From positions 7,192,001-7,256,000 of the forward strand of contig JBITNC010000001.1 in assembly GCA_050084985.1 (NCBI GenBank): 64,000 bases of DNA. The letters run 5' to 3'. Made by a program: the position numbers and the translations under genes. Of this stretch, positions 35,408 through 44,734 are shown one piece after another; within the stretch, counting starts at the first letter, position 1; each line of letters opens with the position of its first letter. The notes beneath the pieces were generated by a model. The model had not been told where the DNA came from and made no database searches. It saw nothing but the letters and a program-made list of their open reading frames with translations. This DNA comes from Nageia nagi (lineage: Eukaryota; Pinophyta).

Positions 35408-36479
35408 CACTAATACATTTTAGCAATGTTGCATCATACAATGCATCAATCCATAGTCTTATTTAAAAAACAAATCATAGAAATCTTGATGTATAAATTG
35501 ACACTAAGGGTATTGTCAAACAATGCATCATTTAAAGCATCAAGTAATGCATCATTCAAAGCATCATATATTGAGTTATGAGAATTAAATAATTTATGCT
35601 ATACATGACTCTTTATACATCATGTATGCATCAAATAATGCATCAACATGGCAAGGATGAGGGTTTGCATCTTCTCAAACAATTCATCTATCTTCTCTAT
35701 GCTTCCATATTTTGCATATATGTCTAACATGGTATCACAACCATAACATTTGATAAAAAAATTATTTTAAAGAGTCTTTGATGTATGTATAAACCCTTTT
35801 AGAAATCTCTCATTTTGATGCATTCTTTAAGGATGTTGGGAAAGGTGAATTCATTTGGTTAGACTACTATTGGTGTTTATTGCATTTGGTGAAATAGTTT
35901 CAATGTTTATTGAGGAAATTTGTATCGTTGGTAACTCGAAATTATCATATTCCATGAGCATACATTCAAAAACTTTATGGGCATCCACCAAACTTTGAGG
36001 ACCTCCTCTACAAAATTCATGGGTGGTTGAAGCATGTAATGCATATTTTTCTTACCATAAAATGCATATATACACTACTATCTACATTCTTCAACTTGTC
36101 TTCAACTCTTGAAAACTTGTGTCACTAAAAATACTCTTATAAAGGGAAAACTCCCTTATTTACTCATTAATGGCATCATCCCTACCATTAAAACTCCATC
36201 ATCGATCAAGGTAATGCATAAATGATTAATAGCAAATCATGCCATGATCTATGTGCATGATTCGCACCTTTTTTTGTTCCATGTATCAGTTGATGCATTG
36301 CTTAATGCATTAAAATGCATCAAACAATGCATCATTCAATGCGTCAAGTAATGAGTCAAAAAAATAGTTTTATCTAGATTGATGTAAACATGCAAAATAA
36401 TGATGCATATTGTGTTACTAAGTCAAAATGCAATTTTATGATGCATTCTATGACACAAAATCATTAAAATGTGGTAGTG
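35408..36479. mobile_element. Non-autonomous CACTA (CMC/EnSpm) DNA transposon, 1072 bp
   Basis: The left end CACTAATACATTTTA and inverted right end CACTACCACATTTTA match at 13 of 15 bases and begin with the diagnostic CACTA. A 3-bp duplication ACC (35405-35407 and 36480-36482) is the size expected for the superfamily. The V2 copy shows the empty site CTACCTAAGC (39681-39690). Both ends are crowded with AATGCATCA/TGATGCATT motifs, like the subterminal transposase-binding repeats of CACTA elements. No transposase ORF is present, so it depended on an autonomous partner. Confidence 0.9.
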
Positions 36480-36995
36480 ACCTAAGCAATCCATACCTAT
36501 GTTCTTGCAAGAGGAAGTAGGAAAACCTAACAAGGGCCTTGACATCTACTTCACCTAATATCAAGGTAAGAGTGTTTAATTCAAGCAAACAATTACATTT
36601 GAAAGTTTTCTTAATATTTTGGAGGAGAACATAAGAATAGGAAATGATTATTATGATAAGAAACACCTACAAAAGATGCAAGTACGAATGTTTGATTGTA
36701 ACACCCCTACACCTAGGGCTTGGTTACAAATGCTTCAAGCCTACTTCACTCTTTGCCTTAGGAGAGAGATGGATGTAATTAGATTTGCCTTCCTTCCTAC
36801 ATTAGAACATAACAAGGTTATCATCTTTGAAGAGTTTTGCCAAAAATTTCTTAATAGGTTTGAGAGAAAGGATGAGGAAGAGTACTTTAGAGAGATGGAT
36901 ACACTTCAATAAATCACTACCATGGGCATTTATGTTGAAGAATTTCAAATACTTTCAATCATGGTTTCAGATGTATTAGATAAGAGGATTGCTTT

Positions 36996-37496
36996 TGTTG
37001 GAATGTATAATGCATTATTGTAAAGATTTTGTAATAATCCTCTTTGTAAAATCACTAATACTTAAGGGTATCATTAGATACCTTAAGTATTTAAGTGAAT
37101 ATGATAATGTAACTTGTCCTATACTCCATGTCATGAACATGCCCCTTGGGTAAAAGAAAGTTGCATGTCATGCCTTTGTACATTGGGTAAAAGGGTGATC
37201 CAAAGAGGGATTTTGGCCTATAAATAGAAGGCTCCCTCTTTGTGATCACACACAAATTTGAGTAAAGTTATGCTATAAGATAGTGTTTAGGAGATGAGAT
37301 TAAGAGATTTGTAAGAGATTCATATTTTTGAATGAAGTAAGATCTAGTTAGTGGATGTACTCTTAGTTGGAGCAACCACTTTATCTCTTGAGTTATCTTT
37401 GTGAGATTGTCTACTTTGAGTTATTTAGATGTGAGTTTGAGCTTTCATGGGATCTTGGTAGTATAGGGTTGTTTATGTTATATTTCAATCCTCATA
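36996..37496 (+). mobile_element. Solo LTR S2 (501 bp) inserted in V1 gag
   Basis: Begins TGTTGGAATG and is flanked by GCTTT at 36991-36995 and 37497-37501. The element appears to end CCTCATA rather than the usual CA. Contains TATAAATA (37219-37226). Another copy of its first 118 bp lies at 39905-40022. Confidence 0.75.
37219..37226 (+). promoter_or_regulatory. TATA box of solo LTR S2
   Basis: TATAAATA about 223 bp into the LTR, in the context GGCCTATAAATAGAAGG; the expected place for a U3 promoter. Confidence 0.55.
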
Positions 37497-37640
37497 GCTT
37501 TACTCTTCATGGAGGGACTTAAGGAACACTTGAAGGTATTCATCAAATCTTTTGACCCACATAATCTACATGATGCAATCAAGAGGCTCTTACTCTTGAA
37601 AATTTTACACTTCCAAGGACCAAGCGACACCCTACCATAG

Positions 37641-38345
37641 ACCTAGCATGAGAATACCATTCAAGAGGAAACATCACCACCAAAGAGAGATTCATAAAAT
37701 TGGAAAGCTACTCTTGATCCTCCTATCACATATACAAGAAGAACCAAGGATGAAAGAAATGAGCTAAGCAAAAAATCTATGTTTTAATTACAAGCAACTT
37801 TGGAAACTAGGTCACCCTTGCCTTGGTAAAGAAGCTATACACTATATTGAGGTATTTTTAGAAGAAGATCTATTAGATGAGAAAAATAAGGATAATAATT
37901 AGTGTGATGATAATGAATCATCATATAGAACTATGAACATCCAAAGGCCTAATTCCAAGCCTACTCCACTAATGGCTTTAAGAGGGGAACACTAGTTAAA
38001 TTCAATGGTATGAATCAATACTTCATTATTAAGGTTCCTGGAGAAGTTTTGGGAGAGAGAGTTCTACTTTTGATAGACTAAGGTGCTACCCATAACTTTA
38101 TCAAAGAAGCTAGAAACCACCAAGAAGATGAAGACCAAAGCATTCTCCAATTTTGATGTGATAGTTGGAAATGGGAACATCACAGCATGCAAAAAGTATG
38201 TGCCAAAGATGAAGGTTAGTTTGAAGGAATACACTATTGAATATGATTTCTTCATCTTCCCTTTGAGAAACTTGCCTCATGTTATCCTAGGGGCATAATG
38301 GTTGGTATCCTTAGGAGACTACACCACCAACCACTCAACCTTGCA
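37641..38345 (+). pseudogene. V1 aspartic protease region
   Basis: 38040-38115 reads VLLLID, a stop, then GATHNFIKEA. This is the DSGATHNF protease motif with the Ser codon turned into TAA (38079-38081). After a frameshift it continues FDVIVGNGNITACKKYV, then YDFFIFPLRNLPHVILGA and WLVSLGDYTTNH. The style of this protease points to the chromovirus branch. Sequence 37641-37980 is decayed linker. RT is absent: the V2 LTR begins about 55 bp later. Confidence 0.7.
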
Positions 38346-38401
38346 ATTTTTTAATATCCCCAATTTGGGATATCTAAACATCTCCCCTCATGCTTATTCA
38401 T

Positions 38402-39370
38402 TGTGTTTTTTAGTACTTAGATTATAAGTACTTTACTTGTCAATTTATGTATTTATTATATATATATATTTGTGCTTATAAGATAAGCACTTGAAAAGGG
38501 TAAATTATATATTTATTTGAGCAAAGAAAAAGGGTCAATAATATGAATTATTCCCCCATGCCTAAGTTGACCATATTAGGGATGTTTGGGACTATTTAAT
38601 AATTAATTACTCCTCCTATCCTATTTGGATGCCTTTTAGGGGCATAATGATAAGTATGGAATGCTATAAGATAAAGCATTTTGTCATTTGAATACATCGT
38701 CTTGTGCATTAGATCTTGGATCATTTGAAGCTTAGGTATGGTTCCCTTCTCTACCTTCTAGGGCTTAGGGCTACTCCCTAGCATAGAAGTGGATCATCTA
38801 CACTTCAACAACACTAAAGAGTTTGTGCCAACCTCAAGGAGCATTCTAGAGTCTTGCACTAGCCTTTGTTTCCTCTTGGAGACTTATGCTAGACATTAGG
38901 AGCCATATTGGGTCTTACATCAAGATTGGGACCCCTCTTGGATCTTGCACTAGCCTATTGGAGTCTAGTTTGAGCATTATTGAGTCTTAGGCTTTACCTT
39001 AGAACTTATAATAGGCTTGTAAAAACCCTATACTTATTCTTGGTTCATTATTGATGACATTGGCTCTCATATTGCATCCTGAATGTGAATGAATATTACT
39101 ACATATTTTTGTTATGCTTCTATCTTCATTATGCATGGGAATGTATGCTGATTGAGTACTTTTGGAGCTATATTTATGTTATGTTACATATGTGATTTGT
39201 TCCCTAGTTTTGGACTTGTGCACATGTTATGACCACTTTATATTAGATTTAGCTATTGTTGTTACATTTGAGTTTGAGCACATGTATTGGATGGTTTATG
39301 AGCATGTTTATTGATGACCTAATGTGGAATTGAATGCTAATTTGGATAAAACCTAGAAAGGTACATTACA
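38402..39370 (+). repeat. V2 LTR (left boundary tentative)
   Basis: Aligns with the V1 LTR and ends TACATTACA at 39370, followed by a primer-site motif. The start TGTGTTTTTTAGTAC at 38402 is inferred. No polypurine tract precedes it, so it is better read as the 5' LTR of a second copy inserted into V1 than as the 3' LTR of V1. Confidence 0.65.
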
Positions 39371-39371
39371 A

Positions 39372-39384
39372 TGGTATCAAAGAT
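39372..39384 (+). promoter_or_regulatory. V2 primer binding site
   Basis: TGGTATCAAAGAT one base after the LTR; a near match to the initiator tRNA-Met site TGGTATCAGAGC. Confidence 0.7.
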
Positions 39385-39904
39385 CAAAGTCCTACCAACC
39401 TATGAGGACTCCCTACATGCCAAAGCATAAATACTGCATAAGAAGGAATAAGGGTTCCTTAGATATTGAAAGTGGAAGTGAAAGTGAATTAAAAATGAAG
39501 TGGCTAAAGGAGGCCTACCCTGCTTAATAGTTGGCAACTATGGTAGAGTTATTATCTCAACTTGTAAAGAAGGTGGATGCTCTTACACAACTCCACAAGA
39601 CAAAAGGGATCAAGAATCCCATCTAAGGAATTTGCACTACACTAAATAAGTGAGGAATCAATTTGCCCTACTTAGCTATCCTACCTAAGCCATCCATGCC
39701 TATGTTCTTACAAGAAGAAGAAGAAAACCCTAATTCGGATCTTGACACCTACTTCATTCAATATCAAGGTAAAAATGTCGAATTCAAGCAAACAATTATA
39801 TTTAATTTTTTTTTAATATTTTGGAGAAGAAGATAGGAAAGGGAAATGATTATCATGATACAAAACACCTACAAAATATGCAAGTACCTATGTTTGATGC
39901 TAAC
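39385..39904 (+). pseudogene. V2 leader and start of gag, cut off by LTR insertion
   Basis: Colinear with V1 34438-36700 but without S1 and the CACTA element, so it records the empty sites. It ends in the gag start (CAAGTACCTATGTTTGATGC) where another LTR begins at 39905. All frames contain stops. Confidence 0.65.
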
Positions 39905-40022
39905 TATTAGAATGTATAATGCATTATTGTAAGGTTTTGTAAGGTTCTTCTTATAAATTCACCAATACTTAAAGGTATCCCTAGATACCTTAAGTATTTA
40001 AGTGAATATGATAATGTAACTT
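39905..40022 (+). mobile_element. LTR fragment of the S2 family, interrupted by T3
   Basis: TATTAGAATGTATAATGC... matches the first 118 bp of S2 (TGTTGGAATGTATAATGC...), including ACCTTAAGTATTTAAGTGAA. It breaks where T3 begins. The remainder should lie beyond the far end of T3, outside the window. Confidence 0.75.
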
Positions 40023-40650
40023 TGTAGTAACTAAATAATGCAATTAATGCAAATGGGTTAATTAATGCAATATTGCTCTACTTTATAAATATTGACATAT
40101 ATATTAGAAATATGGCAATAACATATAATAGGAATGTAGTAGTGTTTACTTAGATTCTATATTCATTCCATTAATAAAAAAATGTACAAGAGACAAAGCA
40201 TACATTTATAACAATTACATCATCAACTAAAATTAGTACGCTATTGGCACCATAAGATAAGTGAAATTATGGATGCAAACAAGAATGTAGCGATGAGAGA
40301 ATAATCAAGTTATGAACATACATGTGAACTTATAGAATAATAGATGTACAATGTAGATAGATAAGACAAATTGCAATCCTTGAAATGATCTTCAATTGAT
40401 AATCCTTGTATTAGCTTGAAATGATTATTAGCCCATAATTCCCTCCTCCTCTATAGGTCATCAAATGATTCCTTTATATATGATACAAGCTTATATGACT
40501 TTGATATTTTGACCCCTTGTACAATCCACAAGGGTCAAATACATGGCCTACATCTCTTTTATACATTTTTAATCCCTTTTTACATAATAGTATATTAAGG
40601 GATTAAAATAATTTATTAAATACATAAAGGTTTAGTTTGAGGCATTTACA
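40023..40650 (-). repeat. T3 3' LTR
   Basis: On the minus strand it starts TGTAAATGCCTC and ends GTTACTACA (TG...CA). A TATA-like TATATAAAGG lies at 40471-40480. Its ends resemble solo LTR S1, so the two families are related. The outer flank joins the S2-family LTR fragment. Confidence 0.8.
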
Positions 40651-40663
40651 TTTGTCCCTCTTT
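40651..40663 (-). other. T3 polypurine tract
   Basis: On the minus strand AAAGAGGGACAAA immediately precedes the LTR TG; the expected plus-strand primer site. Confidence 0.7.
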
Positions 40664-41876
40664 GGATGTGTGATTGAAGTAATGGAATTACATGTCCAAA
40701 GAAGAAGTGTAGCCAAGATATAGAAGAAATTTTTTGATATTTTTGCTAATGTTGTCTTTTTCTAAAGATGAATGGTTAATGTTGAGGGGCCTTGTGTTGC
40801 CCCCCTTTTATCTTGGGCACCCCAGGAAAGATCATTATTAGCCAAGGCAAAAGCTATTGATGAAGATGTCTTTAGGAATGCTATTTGGATGATGTGTGGA
40901 TGACTGTAGAAATCCATATCCAAGGTTGGATATGGAAGATATGATGTGCCTCCTTTATACTATTTCAATCATCAATTTGGATATTTCATCATGTTTGATA
41001 CTCGAAAACCACTTACACTTATGCCCATGCCTTGAAATAGAGAGGTTATACTTTGGATTAGTGGAAATGATAATAATATGTACACTATTGGTGACCCAAC
41101 AAACTATAACCAAGATGCTGGTGGCTTGGTTTAGACTATAAGTTTCTTCTATTTTGCTAGATCTATGTACCTATAATGAAATGTTAGTCATAAAATAATG
41201 ATGGATGCATAATAAGTTGTTTCATCCATTAGAGATGATCCAATAGTTGCATTTCCATTTTATCTTTTAAGTGAGAGAACTCTCACTAGCCATATCGATG
41301 GCCATTGACGATCATATATTTATATGTCTATGATCTGAAGATATTATGCTTTAGATGGGTTCAAATTAAAAACCATGTGGATACATAGTAAAATGTATCA
41401 TCCATTGGAGATGATCCAATGTTAATAAATTGCTCATAGTTGTATCATTAATTTATCTTTTAAGTGAGTGAATTCTCATAAGCCATATCATTGGCCATCA
41501 ATGATCATACATTTGTATGTCCGTGATCCAAAGATAGTATGCTTTGGATTGGTTCAAAGCAAAAACCATGTAGATACATAGCAAAATGTATCATTAGTTA
41601 GAGATGATTCAATGTTAATAAATTACTCATGACTTTATTGTTAGTTTATCTTTTAAGTGAGTGAACTCTCACTAGCTGTATCATTGGCCATCGATAATTT
41701 ATTCCATGATTCGAAGACATTAGACTATCAATTTTTTTTTACACATCATCAACATTGTGCTGATAGTCAAGCATGCCATTGATGCCATGTTTTACATGGA
41801 TCTGTACATAAAACAAAAGGAAATTATGCCCTATGTTTGATATGAATTATTTTGCAGGGACATAAAGTCATGCTTT
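40664..41876 (-). other. T3 3' non-coding region
   Basis: About 1.2 kb between integrase and LTR with no extra ORF like that of T1 and T2. Contains the tandem repeat at 41205-41730. Confidence 0.6.
41205..41730. repeat. Tandem repeat in T3 3' region, three copies, 176-193 bp
   Basis: GAGATGATCC/GAGATGATTC landmarks at 41232, 41408 and 41601. Units share ATCTTTTAAGTGAGTGAA, CTCACTAGC, a short palindromic stretch around TTGGCCATCAATGATCAT, and ATACATAGCAAAATGTATCA. Confidence 0.8.
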
Positions 41877-43298
41877 TCAAGCATAAAAATGCTTAAGATG
41901 GATAGAATTGAAGGCTTTTGGTTCTTCCTTACCATCCAAAGTTGATAACATGTATGCTATTGATCCTATTACATCAACAACAACATATGGGTGCAACTAA
42001 TTGGGTTCAAATTTTCCCTTTAGCCTCTTCATTTGTTGCTATTTTGTTGATATTCTCTTTTAAGACTAGGTCTCTTATCTTGAACTCCTTAGCTTTTATC
42101 TTCTTGACAAATGCTCTTTTAAGTTTGGCATGGTAGACCTTTTGATGCTCAATGGCTTTGATTCTTTTTTCATCTAACATCTCTAGTTGTTACAATGTTG
42201 CTTTTCTTGCACCTTCATCCGAAAAATCACCTTTTAAAGAGATCCTAAGCAAAGGAATCTCTAACTCAAGTGGAACAATGGCCTCATCTCCATATACCAA
42301 TGAAAAGGAGGTTTCCCTCATGGCTATTCGAACACTAGTTCTGTAGGCCCATAATGCATATGGCAATTGCTCATGCCAATATATTTTGTACTTATCTTAT
42401 TATTTTGGCAAGAATACTCTTAAGTGTCTTGTTTGTTGCTTCATCTTGCCCATTGCCTTGATGGTAGTAAACTGAAGAAAAGATTTATGTGATGTGAAAC
42501 TTTTTACAAAATGCTTGCATATCCTTGCCCTTGAGATTTGGACCATTTTCCATGATCAACATTTGTGGCACACCAAATCTAGTGATGATGTATTATGTAA
42601 GGAATGCAATAATCTTTTTTGGTGTCATTGACTTCATGGGGATAGCTTTTGCCCACTTGGTAGTATATTCTATAGCTATGATGACAAATTTGTGTCCTTC
42701 TTTAGAATGAGGATTAATCATGCCAATCAAATATATGCCTTAAGTAGTAAAGGGCCATGGAGAAATAATGGATTGAGTTCTTGAGTGGGCTATTTTTCTA
42801 AGTTTGCATGCTTTTGACATGGCACACATACTTTCACATGAGTTTGACAATATTCTTCCATAGTGGGCCAATAATACCCTATTCTCAAGATCTTTTATAA
42901 AAAGATCTTTAGCATAAAAATTGCCACCACATAATCCATCATGAGCTTGCTCTAAAGTAGTAGCTATCTTATCCTATGTTAAACATCTCAACAAAGCACC
43001 ATCAAAGGATATTCTATATAAAATATCACCAATGATAACATATTTCATATCAATCCTTCTCAATCTTAATCTATCATTCTTAGTATAACTAGAAGGAACA
43101 CTTTGGTCTTTTAAGTAGCTATAGATATCAGAATAGTAGTCTTGAAAAGCATGATCATTGGAAATAAGATAAGAAAAAATAGAATAAATATGAGTTATGT
43201 AATATGGAGAACTTAACTTACAGATAGTGAGAATAGTCTTCTTATCTTCAAGCTCAATTGGTACCAAAGAGGTTTCACTTGCCATAGTATCTACATAT
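41877..43298 (-). pseudogene. T3 integrase and linker (3' part of pol)
   Basis: Minus reading: VPIELEDKKTILTICKL and YVIIGDILYRISFDGALLRC (linker before the zinc finger). GIYLIGMINPHSKEGHKFVI follows, with Tyr at the first catalytic Asp position (about 42733), then MENGPN, with Glu at the second (about 42548). YYHQGNGQDEATNKT keeps the catalytic Glu. The C-terminal part has YVVVDVIGSIAY and FNSIHLKHFYA, ending at 41877. The 43299-43339 end of the open stretch already lies in the T2 junction/LTR. Confidence 0.75.
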
Positions 43299-43304
43299 AT
43301 ATGT

Positions 43305-44640
43305 TGATTAGAATTGTGTAATGTATGCGCCATGAACAATCTTAACCAAAGTAAATCAAGAATAGACTATGGTGACAGTCTGATCTCTAAAGAAGGCCGG
43401 TTCCTTATACATTGGGTGTAGGAGGAGTAACAGGAAAGAAAATAAAAGGAGTAGAGTGCGAGGAATTTAAGTAAAAGGCTTAGGGTAACAAGAGAGAAAG
43501 CAAAGATGAATCACTAGTTCAATGCGGGCTTTCACAGTGTGTGAAACCTTGGTCTAAATCTAGTATAGTAGCTACAGTACAAGCTCTCACTCTCTAATAG
43601 TTTCCCAACTTTACTCTACCATGTATGCAGACACAGTTATACTAACAGCTCACAATTATCATTCAGGAAACACGCCAAGCTGCCACAATGTAACCTAATT
43701 AAGAATAATAATTATGAGTGCTAGATAAAAAAGGTTAATATGGTATCATATTACTAATGAAAAACTATAGGTCTTTGAGAACAAATGTAAAGAGCAATAC
43801 TAGGGTTTTCGACCCTTTTTCCTTTGTTTATTCCTTACTTATACTAAAATAACAATAGTTACAAGAATTGTAGAACAGAAACATTTACAAAAATGGCTTC
43901 AAGATTCTAGCCTTCTTTTAACTAATAGTACCTATATATGCCACTTGGTAGAATGTTACAAAAATTGGGCAGATTGCAGATGATACGGCTTCTTGATAAT
44001 TATGATCCCACCTCTCGTTGACCTCATCTCTTTCGGGATATTCTACTTACTATCTCTGGCTATTCAATCACTCCTTGCTGACCTCATTACTTTCGAGATC
44101 TGGTTTCATTCAAAAATGTGAACATTATTTTACCCATGACATCATCTTCACATTTCCAAAATGCTTCACTTTACTGGCTCCAGCTATTCAATCACTCCTT
44201 GCTAACCTCATCGCTTTCGGGATCCAGTTTCATTCAAAAATGTGAACATTATTTTACCCATGACATCATCTTCACATTTCTGGAATGCTTCACTTTACTG
44301 GCTCCGGCTATTCAATCACTCCTTGCTGACCTCATCACTTTCGAGATCCGATTTCATTCAAAAATGTGAATATTATTTTACCCATGATGTCATCTTCATA
44401 TTTTCAGAATGCTTCACTTTATTGGCTCCGGCTATTCAATCACTCCTTGCTGACCTCATCACTTCTGAGATCCGGGTTACTCAACATTAACTTTGCAGGG
44501 CTTTTCTTCTTTCATCATAACGTGATTACTTTTGAAAATAGTTCTTAAAACTCATTATGATTATGCTTAGCCTACGTCACCTCCGAAAGTGATCATACTT
44601 TCAAAAGAACCTTGGAGTAACGATTATGTATTGATATACA
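43305..44640 (-). repeat. T2 3' LTR
   Basis: Plus-strand ends TGATTAGAATTG and TTGATATACA; pairs with 59747-61081. Contains the 124-bp tandem repeats, a TATA-like motif at about 43932-43939 and an AATAAA signal (minus) at 43827-43832. Confidence 0.9.
44061..44480. repeat. 124-bp tandem repeat inside T2 3' LTR (four copies)
   Basis: TATTCAATCACTCCTTGCTG recurs at 44061, 44185, 44309 and 44433, an exact 124-bp period. Each unit includes CATTCAAAAATGTGAA and TTTTACCCATGA. The overlapping short ORFs here are by-products of this period. Confidence 0.9.
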
Positions 44641-44734
44641 TTTTGGCGACATCTATGGGAAAATTTTGCCAATTACGAAGAAATTTTAGAACCCAAAATC
44701 TTATTAGAATGAATCAATGAATTAGACTTTAGTT

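Larger units (their letters stand above)
36480..37640 (+). pseudogene. V1 gag (chromovirus-like), split by solo LTR S2
   Basis: 36619-36912 is open and reads MFDCNTPTPRAWLQMLQAYF, EFCQKFLNRFERKDEEEYF and REMDTLQ, a typical Ty3/gypsy retrotransposon-gag domain. It continues through a stop to VSDVLDKRIAF at 36995, where S2 is inserted. It resumes at 37502 with LFMEGLKEHLKVFIKSFDP, then LHDAIKRL. Removing the LTR and one copy of GCTTT restores continuity. No zinc knuckle was identified. Confidence 0.7.

Noticed and set aside
35408-36479. Repeated AATGCATCA motifs considered as a CRISPR-like or satellite array
   Set aside because: Spacing is irregular, both orientations occur, and they cluster at the ends of a CACTA element, where subterminal repeats are expected.
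40896-41141. 81-aa plus ORF in the T3 3' region
   Set aside because: Antisense to the element, no motif, next to tandem repeats.
44018-44548. Chain of four overlapping plus-strand ORFs (60-83 aa) with similar sequences, and the like at 60460-60931
   Set aside because: They are produced by the 124-bp tandem repeat inside the T2 LTRs, antisense to the element; not a gene family.
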